Below, piece by piece: positions 6,754-11,614 of a stretch of DNA of 14,594 bases (position 1 is its first letter; each line of letters opens with the position of its first letter). Location: the NCBI GenBank assembly GCA_003601725.1, contig PIYJ01000064.1:1-14594 (forward strand). Reading direction: 5' to 3'. A program made the position numbers and the translations under genes. This DNA comes from Candidatus Bathyarchaeota archaeon (GTDB lineage: Archaea; Thermoproteota; Bathyarchaeia; Bathyarchaeales; DTEX01). Below the pieces are notes generated by a model. The model did not search any database, was not told where the DNA came from, and saw only the letters and a list, made by a program, of their open reading frames with translations.

Positions 6754-8184
6754 TCATCCTCCCAGCGTCACATCCCTCAACCTTATATGCGGTCCTCCAG
6801 TCCAGACTGGTATGCCCTGCATTGGATCTCCCTTTCCGCAGTATGCGGCTTGGAACTCTAAGTCCTTTCCCACAGCGTCAACTGCAGACCAGAGTCCAAT
6901 CGTGGTTACTTCTAAGACTGGGTTTCTAACTCTTTCCTTCAGCTCGCCATTTTCTATCTTGTAAGCCTCAAGCCCAACGTAGCGTTGATTGAACCGTCTA
7001 TCATCGATGTTCCATTCCATGAAGCTCTTAATGTATATGCCGTCTTTAACATCCTCGAAAAGCTCCTCTTTCGAGTAATCGCCGGGTTCAAGATACGTAT
7101 TCGCCATTCTCACTATGGGCTCCCTATTGAAAGCCACAGCTCTCGAAGAACCGTTGCTCTTAATTTTAAAGACGCTGGCTGTTTCCCTATTGTGTAGAAA
7201 CTCGTTAATTACACCTTCCTTGATTAAGACACGTTTTCTAGCTTTAACGCCTTCTTCATCATACATGTAAAATCCAAAGGATCCATCCAACGTTGGATCG
7301 TCAACAACATTCACAAGAGAAGAGCCGACACGAAGACCAATAGAATCACTCTTAAGATATGTCTCCCCAGCCTGTGCAGCTTCCCTTCCAAGAATCCTAT
7401 CAGCTTCACCTGGATGCCCAGAAGATTCATGACAGACAAGCCCAACCACTTCAGGTCCAAGAATCACATCGGTTTTCCCAGAAGGCTTTTCCCGAGCGAA
7501 AAGAAGGATTTCAGAAAGCGTTTTAGACTCCTCTTTGAAGAGCTTTGGCAAGTCCCATTTTTTCACCATCTCCCATCCGCCTGTGCCTCCGAGATTGAAG
7601 AATCTTTGAATTATCCCCTTTTGAGAATGAAACGCCGTGATGAGCGTGAAGAGGGCGGCTCTCGGCGTGAAACTGTGAACATAGGCACCGTCACTTGTCA
7701 TTACAAGCTTCTCTGTTTTCCATGTGTCCAGTGTAATACTGCAGCTTGGGATTTTAATTTTGTTATCGGCAGCCTCATCTACGGCTTGTTTATAGGCTTC
7801 TTTAAGCAGTTTCGCTTTCGATTCGACGTCTATTGAGTCAAAATCAACATGCGGCTTCACCTCTACTTTTACGCTTCCAAGATCACTATCATCCATCGAT
7901 ATTCTTTTCCGTAAGATCTTCGTTGATGCACGTGCCATCTTATAAGCCCTGTTCGAAGCGGCTTTCAAGCCTCTTTTTGTAAGATCATTTGTTGACGCAA
8001 AACCTAAAGCTCCGTTCACGAGCACTCTTACGCTGATTCCTCTGCTTTCTTCCAAGACGACTGCTTCGGGAATTCCATTCTTCAATATTATTGATTCTTG
8101 AATGTCACATTGGAATCTCGACTCGGCATATTCGGCTCCTAAGCTTTCCGCATAGTTCACGGCGAATTCTGTCAATTCCTCCAA
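6754..8184 (-). CDS. tldD: TldD-family zinc metalloprotease subunit
   Basis: A 476-residue peptidase subunit. The catalytic motif HESSGH (HExxxH, H252, E253, H256) is followed by PGEADRILGREA; C449 in AAYCGKG is positioned like the third zinc ligand of bacterial TldD. The shared family block (VDDPTLDGSFGFYMYDEEGVKARKR in part) spans about 294-318. With TldE it should degrade or trim unfolded peptides in the cytoplasm; bacterial pairs mature some modified peptides, but no precursor peptide is evident nearby. The start is awkward: this frame opens with TTG at 8184, directly after an in-frame TAA, with GGGGGAAG upstream as a possible ribosome site. The nearest ATGs (8203 and 8200) lie in a different frame. 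The N-terminus from TTG aligns well with what the family shows (EELTEFAVNYAESLGAEYAE), so TTG is preferred. Confidence 0.9.
   Translation of the reverse strand: MEELTEFAVNYAESLGAEYAESRFQCDIQESIILKNGIPEAVVLEESRGISVRVLVNGALGFASTNDLTKRGLKAASNRAYKMARASTKILRKRISMDDSDLGSVKVEVKPHVDFDSIDVESKAKLLKEAYKQAVDEAADNKIKIPSCSITLDTWKTEKLVMTSDGAYVHSFTPRAALFTLITAFHSQKGIIQRFFNLGGTGGWEMVKKWDLPKLFKEESKTLSEILLFAREKPSGKTDVILGPEVVGLVCHESSGHPGEADRILGREAAQAGETYLKSDSIGLRVGSSLVNVVDDPTLDGSFGFYMYDEEGVKARKRVLIKEGVINEFLHNRETASVFKIKSNGSSRAVAFNREPIVRMANTYLEPGDYSKEELFEDVKDGIYIKSFMEWNIDDRRFNQRYVGLEAYKIENGELKERVRNPVLEVTTIGLWSAVDAVGKDLEFQAAYCGKGDPMQGIPVWTGGPHIRLRDVTLGG
6757..6763 (-). promoter_or_regulatory. Strong Shine-Dalgarno for tldE inside the end of tldD
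   Basis: On the minus strand this reads GGGAGGA, formed by the last glycine codons of tldD plus one base, 7 bases before the tldE ATG. It implies coupled translation and balanced amounts of both subunits. Confidence 0.7.
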
Positions 8185-8223
8185 GCGTTACTTCCCCCAT
8201 CATATATCTTGATCTGCAAGATT

Positions 8224-8233
8224 GGATATACTT
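8224..8233 (-). promoter_or_regulatory. Possible TATA box for the tldD-tldE operon
   Basis: Reads AAGTATATCC on the minus strand, centred about 44 bases before the TTG start of tldD. It predicts transcription from about 8202, which is where the out-of-frame ATGATG lies. Confidence 0.3.
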
Positions 8234-8372
8234 GTAATAATTAAAAAGTATCTTTTACATGCAATCAAGAACAAAGAGCCAAAAACGATCCAAACAAAAG
8301 GTATGCGGAATCGATTTTACTTTAATGATCTGCTTTATCCATAGAAAAAATGATGAAGGCTTGATTTAGAAA

Positions 8373-8585
8373 TTAAGATTCCGATCTTGATCTGTTCAGA
8401 CTTGGGAATCTATAAACCCTTTGTAAGACGCCTCGTTCCTTAAGTTCCTTCACGATGAGGTTGCGTAGCCACTCAGAGGGGGTTAGTCCTTCAGTCTGAG
8501 ACTCGTGAATGACTGCCTCTTTTATTGCTGATGTAACTCGAGTGCAAAGAAGCTCCTCTTTTGTATCTCCCTCAATCCTCGGCAA
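8373..8585 (-). CDS. Small ribbon-helix-helix (CopG/Arc-like) DNA-binding protein
   Basis: A 70-residue protein with the outline of a ribbon-helix-helix fold: a short strand with alternating residues (LLCTRVTSA, 12-20), helix A (IKEAVIHESQTEG, 21-33) and helix B starting TPSEWLRNLIVKEL (35-48). SEWLRNLI is typical of the second helix in this family. Such proteins bind DNA as dimers through the strand pair. The tail (52-70) is basic and serine-rich. The start is TTG at 8585: no ATG is available in frame, and AGAGGGT at 8592-8598 gives a well-placed Shine-Dalgarno. Many such proteins are antitoxins, but no toxin gene lies on either side; the genes here are single and spaced by about 90-190 bases. 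It is more likely a stand-alone regulator. Confidence 0.72.
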   Translation of the reverse strand: MPRIEGDTKEELLCTRVTSAIKEAVIHESQTEGLTPSEWLRNLIVKELKERGVLQRVYRFPSLNRSRSES

Positions 8586-8591
8586 TATTCT

Positions 8592-8598
8592 ACCCTCT
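8592..8598 (-). promoter_or_regulatory. Shine-Dalgarno deciding the TTG start of the RHH gene
   Basis: Reads AGAGGGT on the minus strand, 6 bases before TTG at 8585. It supports a TTG start in a frame with no ATG. Confidence 0.5.
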
Positions 8599-8621
8599 AA
8601 TTAAATTATGATGGTTCGCAC

Positions 8622-8629
8622 CTTAAAAA
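8622..8629 (-). promoter_or_regulatory. Possible TATA box for the RHH gene
   Basis: Reads TTTTTAAG on the minus strand, centred about 41 bases before the TTG start. Predicted transcription from about 8600 would just include the Shine-Dalgarno. Confidence 0.33.
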
Positions 8630-8671
8630 TCCTCTTCTGAATTCCCTATTTAAAAGGATACGAATCTTTCT

Positions 8672-9058
8672 TCAGGAGATTAAAGCTTTAAGAAGACCAT
8701 AAAGAGATGTAAAGAAACCTGCCTGTAATCCGTAAAAATTGATGTGAGGATACAATAAATACGCCAATGCCCCTCCGAGGACAATCCCGCATATTCCTTG
8801 AATAAGGCCGGATATACTTCTCTCCCCAGGCGACCACTTGGCTATTCGACCGCATCTGCTGCAATGAATATGACGGAGAGAATGTTCGGAATCATACCCC
8901 GAAATTTTTGCCTCTCTTAAATTGATGATGCATCCGCAATGTTTACATCTTATGTAGGCCCCCGCACTGCTTGAAATGATTGAAGAGAACGTTTTAGAAG
9001 AGAAGGCTTTGCTTTTTCCCTGAGAGAATAGGCGGAGTTCTTGTTTTGTAAGAGGCAT
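8672..9058 (-). CDS. Zinc-ribbon protein with two C-terminal membrane segments, function unknown
   Basis: A 128-residue protein I cannot assign to a named family. Residues 1-33 are polar and serine-rich. Residues 36-74 form a zinc ribbon: CKHC (C38, C41, plus C43) and CSRC (C66, C69), with a histidine-containing spacer (ending HIHCSRC). Residues about 82-103 and 107-126 are hydrophobic (GLIQGICGIVLGGALAYLLYP, then GLQAGFFTSLYGLL) and look like a membrane hairpin. With the short loop between the segments, both the ribbon and the C-terminus are probably cytoplasmic. The ATG at 9058 has no Shine-Dalgarno but lies 26 bases from a TATA-like box, so it may be leaderless. It stands alone: 168 bases from the HhH gene and 86 from the RHH gene. 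A role in binding RNA, ribosome or protein at the membrane can only be guessed. Confidence 0.75.
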   Translation of the reverse strand: MPLTKQELRLFSQGKSKAFSSKTFSSIISSSAGAYIRCKHCGCIINLREAKISGYDSEHSLRHIHCSRCGRIAKWSPGERSISGLIQGICGIVLGGALAYLLYPHINFYGLQAGFFTSLYGLLKALIS

Positions 9059-9079
9059 GAACTGTCGTTGTTTATAAAA

Positions 9080-9088
9080 ATTATAATC
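9080..9088 (-). promoter_or_regulatory. Likely TATA box for the zinc-ribbon membrane protein gene
   Basis: Reads ATTATAATT on the minus strand, centred 26 bases before the ATG at 9058, the spacing of a leaderless archaeal gene. A second A/T box (TTTATAAA, 9071-9078) is too close to the ATG to serve it. Confidence 0.42.
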
Positions 9089-9178
9089 ATTGTGAAGAAA
9101 ATAGTTATATTATTAGGCGATTTTTTAAATATTCATGTAAAATATTTTTGTAAAACCCATAGTCCTAACCTATAGTTC

Positions 9179-9191
9179 AGATCACAGATCT
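9179..9191. repeat. Short palindrome downstream of the HhH gene
   Basis: AGATC-ACA-GATCT, 5-base arms around a 3-base centre, 38 bases past the HhH stop and before AT-rich DNA. It could be a weak terminator hairpin or a dimer operator; arms this short can arise by chance. Confidence 0.25.
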
Positions 9192-9228
9192 ATACTTCTA
9201 AAATGCAGGAACCTTGAAAATGAAACGA

Positions 9229-9420
9229 TTATCTCCTAAAAACGAGTTTCCTTGCGTTTTCTATAAGCCTAGAAGCCATCTTTACTGAGATTCTTAGATT
9301 GTTGGCTAAAAACTCAGGATCAGCTTCAGCTAAATCTCCAGCTGAATTTATTCCCATATCTCTGAGAAGCTCAGCGCGTTTAGCGCCGATGCCCTTAACC
9401 TCTGAAAGTTCAATGATCAT
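9229..9420 (-). CDS. Freestanding helix-hairpin-helix protein (RadA N-domain-like)
   Basis: A 63-residue protein that is essentially one (HhH)2-type unit: first hairpin VKGIGAKRAELLRDMGI (8-24), spacer helix SAGDLAEADPEFLAN (26-40), second hairpin LRISVKMASRLIENARKL (42-59). Order and spacing resemble the N-terminal domain of RadA/Rad51, which binds DNA without base specificity and is normally fused to the ATPase. Here it is separate, 29 bases after a single-domain RecA-fold ATPase with which it is likely cotranscribed. No clear Shine-Dalgarno is seen; the ATG at 9420 directly precedes the first helix. It may instead be a generic HhH domain acting with another enzyme, but its position argues for partnership with the ATPase. 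Confidence 0.78.
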   Translation of the reverse strand: MIIELSEVKGIGAKRAELLRDMGINSAGDLAEADPEFLANNLRISVKMASRLIENARKLVFRR

Positions 9421-9449
9421 TGGACGGCTGGAATAAACTCTTTTTCTAC

Positions 9450-10169
9450 TTATCTCTCCGCCCTCCTTCTTTCGCTTCTGCTGACTTTCTTGTTGAGTAT
9501 GACGAAACCTTCGGATGTTATGTCATATTCATGAGGTGACTTTGTGTGATTCGTTCCCCTCATCTTTAGTATTCTAAGTCTTCTTCTAAAGACCTCATTC
9601 TCATCAAAATATGTCTCTAAGTGTATTATTCCATCCGCCAAAAATTCAGATATTCCCTCACCTAGGGCTGAAGTCCCCCAAGGCTGATCTAAGATCAAGA
9701 TCGATACGCAATTAGCCTTCTTCAAGAATCTATAAAGAAGATGGATCATAACTCGGATGTCTATAAGTTCCTTTAACCCCATACTTATCGCGGAAAAGGA
9801 GTCGATAACAAGTCTGCTAGCATTAAGCGAAGTCATCGTCTCCATTATTGTGTCAAGATTCTTCTGAAGACCTGCCTCGCGAGTTACCGAGAGGTCCAGA
9901 ATCGCGACTCTTCCCTCCTTTTCCAATCTTTCAAAGTCCCATCCGAATCTCATCATGTTCCTGAGAAACGTCTCCTTTGTCTCCGCGAAGCACACGTAGA
10001 CTCCTCTTGCGCTATGACGGGTTGCACCGTTATAGAGAAACTGAGCGGAGAATGTTGTCTTGCCGGCGCCGGGATATCCAACGAGAAGTATCATGCTGTT
10101 GTCGGGAAATCCACCTTCGATTAATTTATCAAATTTAGGAATCCCCGTTGGTATACGCTGGATAATCAT
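9450..10169 (-). CDS. Single-domain KaiC/RadA-like RecA-superfamily ATPase
   Basis: A 239-residue ATPase with one RecA core. Walker A is GYPGAGKTT (31-39), followed by a KaiC-type segment CFAETKETFLRNMMRFGWD (60-78) with E63 as the likely catalytic glutamate. Walker B is LVIDSFSAI (120-128, D123). KMRGTNHT (202-209) and the closing YDITSEGFVIL are typical of archaeal KaiC-like proteins. The opening (RIPTGIPKFDKLIEGGFP) is canonical, supporting the ATG at 10169. It has one domain, so it is not a clock-type double KaiC. The C-terminus is short and very basic (SRSERRRAER), which could bind nucleic acid or acidic lipid. Related archaeal proteins are implicated in signalling, motility or DNA repair, but most are uncharacterised. 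Followed by the HhH gene; a TATA-like box at 10226-10234 could drive both. Confidence 0.87.
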   Translation of the reverse strand: MIIQRIPTGIPKFDKLIEGGFPDNSMILLVGYPGAGKTTFSAQFLYNGATRHSARGVYVCFAETKETFLRNMMRFGWDFERLEKEGRVAILDLSVTREAGLQKNLDTIMETMTSLNASRLVIDSFSAISMGLKELIDIRVMIHLLYRFLKKANCVSILILDQPWGTSALGEGISEFLADGIIHLETYFDENEVFRRRLRILKMRGTNHTKSPHEYDITSEGFVILNKKVSRSERRRAER

Positions 10170-10225
10170 TGAATATGCCCCATCGGTTAAAGCATCAATA
10201 ACCTTTCTATCATTTTTTTATTTTT

Positions 10226-10234
10226 CATATAAAG
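10226..10234 (-). promoter_or_regulatory. Possible TATA box for the ATPase-HhH operon
   Basis: Reads CTTTATATG on the minus strand, centred about 61 bases before the ATG at 10169, giving a predicted leader of about 35 bases. Only a weak GATGGGGC stands in for a ribosome site. Confidence 0.3.
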
Positions 10235-10353
10235 GTGTTGGCGATCATTAGGATTTTTACATGATGATGATAAAAAAACTTGTCGGCTTAGTAAGCTAGA
10301 AAAATAGACAGATCCATTCGTTCTATAAGAGAATCCGCTTTATTTGGGATAGG

Positions 10354-10362
10354 CTTTAAAAA
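10354..10362 (+). promoter_or_regulatory. Possible TATA box for the membrane microprotein genes
   Basis: CTTTAAAAA is centred 45 bases before the ATG at 10403, predicting a leader of about 19 bases. Its presence supports transcription on the plus strand through the tiny genes. Confidence 0.35.
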
Positions 10363-10402
10363 TTTTAATACGAGTCGAGATTAATAAGATGACGGTTGGA
10401 TC

Positions 10403-10576
10403 ATGGAAAATCTATCTTTATGGCTAGCAGTGATGATTACTTGGATTCTCATACTAGCTTCATATTTATATCCAAATTTCTTCACGCCGGTAATCGTTTT
10501 TCTACTGTTGATAGTCCTAGTTTTTTCCATAGCTGCTAATTGGGCAGTATCAAAATCAAGAAGGCCTAAAACGTAA
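10403..10576 (+). CDS. 57-residue membrane microprotein, function unknown
   Basis: Found by reading the plus strand by eye: ATG at 10403, TAA at 10574. The product has two hydrophobic stretches, about 5-22 (SLWLAVMITWILILASYL) and 28-47 (TPVIVFLLLIVLVFSIAANW), joined by YPNFF, and a basic tail (VSKSRRPKT). This is the pattern of a membrane hairpin with both ends in the cytoplasm by the positive-inside rule. Codons look ordinary and a TATA-like box lies at a sensible distance; the ribosome site (GGTTGGATC) is weak. It is followed 109 bases later by a second small membrane gene on the same strand. No family recognised; a small subunit of a transporter or membrane complex is one possibility. An accidental A/T-rich frame cannot be excluded. 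Confidence 0.5.
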   Translation: MENLSLWLAVMITWILILASYLYPNFFTPVIVFLLLIVLVFSIAANWAVSKSRRPKT

Positions 10577-10612
10577 GCCTGTTTGAAAGACCGACATCTC
10601 AGTATGAGATTC

Positions 10613-10672
10613 TCTTCTCCATCTGGACGATTATTTCACAAATTCTATATGAGAAAAAATAGACGGAGAAGA
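10613..10672. repeat. Inverted repeat just before the 33-residue gene's ribosome site
   Basis: Arms 10613-10624 (TCTTCTCCATCT) and 10661-10672 (AGACGGAGAAGA) pair over 12 positions with one mismatch, enclosing 36 bases. The right arm ends 1 base before GAGG at 10674-10677, the ribosome site of the downstream microgene, so a folded leader could affect access to it. Confidence 0.35.
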
Positions 10673-10685
10673 CGAGGCGTGAAGA

Positions 10686-10787
10686 ATGGATATTCTCTCA
10701 GCATTTTTCCTCCTATACTTCATGGCTTCGGCTCTTTGGGTGGTACATAACCTTTATAGCTCGAGAAAAAAGAAATCTGTAAACTGA
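10686..10787 (+). CDS. 33-residue single-pass membrane microprotein, function unknown
   Basis: Read by eye: ATG at 10686, TGA at 10785. The product is one hydrophobic helix (ILSAFFLLYFMASALWVVHNLY, about 3-24 in two runs) followed by a basic tail SSRKKKSVN, a layout expected for an N-out/C-in or membrane-anchored peptide. GAGG at 10674-10677 is a good Shine-Dalgarno 8 bases before the ATG. It lies 109 bases after the 57-residue membrane gene and shares its design (hydrophobic body, basic C-terminus), so the two may act together. Convergent with the kinase gene. No family recognised; too short for certainty. Confidence 0.42.
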   Translation: MDILSAFFLLYFMASALWVVHNLYSSRKKKSVN

Positions 10788-10810
10788 ATTCTAGGGGAAA
10801 TAAACTTTTC

Positions 10811-10827
10811 TGACAGTCAAGCTGTCA
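10811..10827. terminator. Hairpin at the convergent ends of the microprotein and kinase genes
   Basis: TGACAG-TCAAG-CTGTCA: perfect 6-base arms with a 5-base loop, overlapping the kinase stop codon and 24 bases past the 33-residue gene. On the minus strand it is followed by GAAAAGTTTATTTC. It may terminate transcription from either side; no long T-run is present. Confidence 0.33.
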
Positions 10828-11584
10828 AGCCGCATGCTTTCAAGATCTCATTAAAATTTCTTTGTGTGCGTTTTCTTTTGTATCTTCGTAAAAATGAGAC
10901 AATCTCATCCTCAACGGTATAATTGGTAGCTTCACTTATCAAGTCAGCTGTCTTTCCCTTCAAGAATAAAAACTGACAGATTGATGTTACATTGGATACT
11001 TTCCGTGTATTGCTCGCCGCCTCAAAATCTAAGATCCAAGGGTTATCTTCATTATCCACTATGATGTGCCTCGGAGCTCTGCTCAGCTCCCCATGATCTA
11101 ATCCCGCCTCATCGAGCCTTCTGCACTGTTCTAAGATGCTCCTTAAGACCCCTCGAATTCTTTTTACGGCGTTTCTTTCCCCCTTCACCCGTTCAATCCA
11201 TAATGGAAGGAGAAAGCCCTCTATGAATTCCATCAACAGCAAGTTTTGCGTAAACCCTATCAATTTAGGGCCGACACTAACGGAATTTGCAATCTTAAGC
11301 ATCTCCGCCTCGTGCTTCATCGTCTCCCGATCAGCATCCGTTCTCCTAATCTTAAGTGCAGCTTTTCCCATTTCTGTGCAGGCTGAGACAACGACGCCTA
11401 CATATCCCTTCCCCAAAATTGATAGATTCCCAATCTTCTTGTCTCCTATAAAACATAGCGCCTTGATTCCTAACAGCCTCATTTCGCAGAGACGTCTCTC
11501 GAGCTCCTTTGGATGATACTTCGGATAGCAGATGACCCGGGCAAATTTTTCCTCGGAAAGTCTATCTAAAGGAACTCTGCACAC
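10817..11584 (-). CDS. Atypical Ser/Thr protein kinase, COG2112-like
   Basis: A 255-residue archaeal kinase-fold protein. Visible: glycine-rich loop LGKGYVGVVV (57-66), ATP-binding lysine K78 in AALKIRR, helix-C glutamate E92 in KHEAEML, hinge LLLMEFIEG (115-123), catalytic loop LDHGELSRAPRHI (162-174), and metal-binding DFE (D186-E188) in WILDFEAAS. The catalytic loop is not HRD: it reads DHGE, with H173 where RIO-like kinases have Asn. This matches what I recall of archaeal COG2112 proteins, relatives of RIO and Bud32 kinases. Residues 1-50 form a small N-terminal extension. Start is GTG at 11584: an in-frame TGA stands three codons upstream and no better codon is near. It follows the CCA enzyme by 30 bases, so it is probably the last gene of the thpR-cca operon, suggesting a link with RNA maturation. 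Substrate unknown. Confidence 0.82.
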   Translation of the reverse strand: MCRVPLDRLSEEKFARVICYPKYHPKELERRLCEMRLLGIKALCFIGDKKIGNLSILGKGYVGVVVSACTEMGKAALKIRRTDADRETMKHEAEMLKIANSVSVGPKLIGFTQNLLLMEFIEGFLLPLWIERVKGERNAVKRIRGVLRSILEQCRRLDEAGLDHGELSRAPRHIIVDNEDNPWILDFEAASNTRKVSNVTSICQFLFLKGKTADLISEATNYTVEDEIVSFLRRYKRKRTQRNFNEILKACGLTA

Positions 11585-11614
11585 CGTGCTTCACTTTGAT
11601 TTTTTATACTCGTC

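Larger units (their letters stand above)
10170..10816. other. Gene-poor stretch between the ATPase and kinase operons
   Basis: No protein over 60 residues is convincing here on either strand. It holds the ATPase promoter (10226-10234), a second TATA-like box (10354-10362), two tiny plus-strand membrane-protein genes (10403-10576 and 10686-10787), an inverted repeat between them, and a hairpin at its right end. I found no tRNA, no C/D-box pair and no tandem repeats. Between 10235 and 10353 I see only A/T-rich sequence. Confidence 0.5.

Noticed and set aside
7414..7836. 140-codon plus-strand frame opposite tldD
   Set aside because: Antisense to the conserved TldD catalytic region; rich in Arg/Phe as expected of a shadow frame.
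8350..8356. ATGATGA resembling a C box of a C/D guide RNA
   Set aside because: No CTGA D box at the right distance; a similar ATGATGA at 10261 also lacks one.
8373..9058. RHH protein and zinc-ribbon protein as a toxin-antitoxin pair
   Set aside because: They are 86 bases apart, each has its own TATA-like box, and the zinc-ribbon membrane protein does not resemble a toxin.
10604..10750. A 48-codon plus-strand frame beginning MRFSSPSGRLFHKF between the two microprotein genes
   Set aside because: It overlaps the 33-residue gene in another frame, has no ribosome site, and its composition (arginine run, then glycine-rich end) looks accidental.
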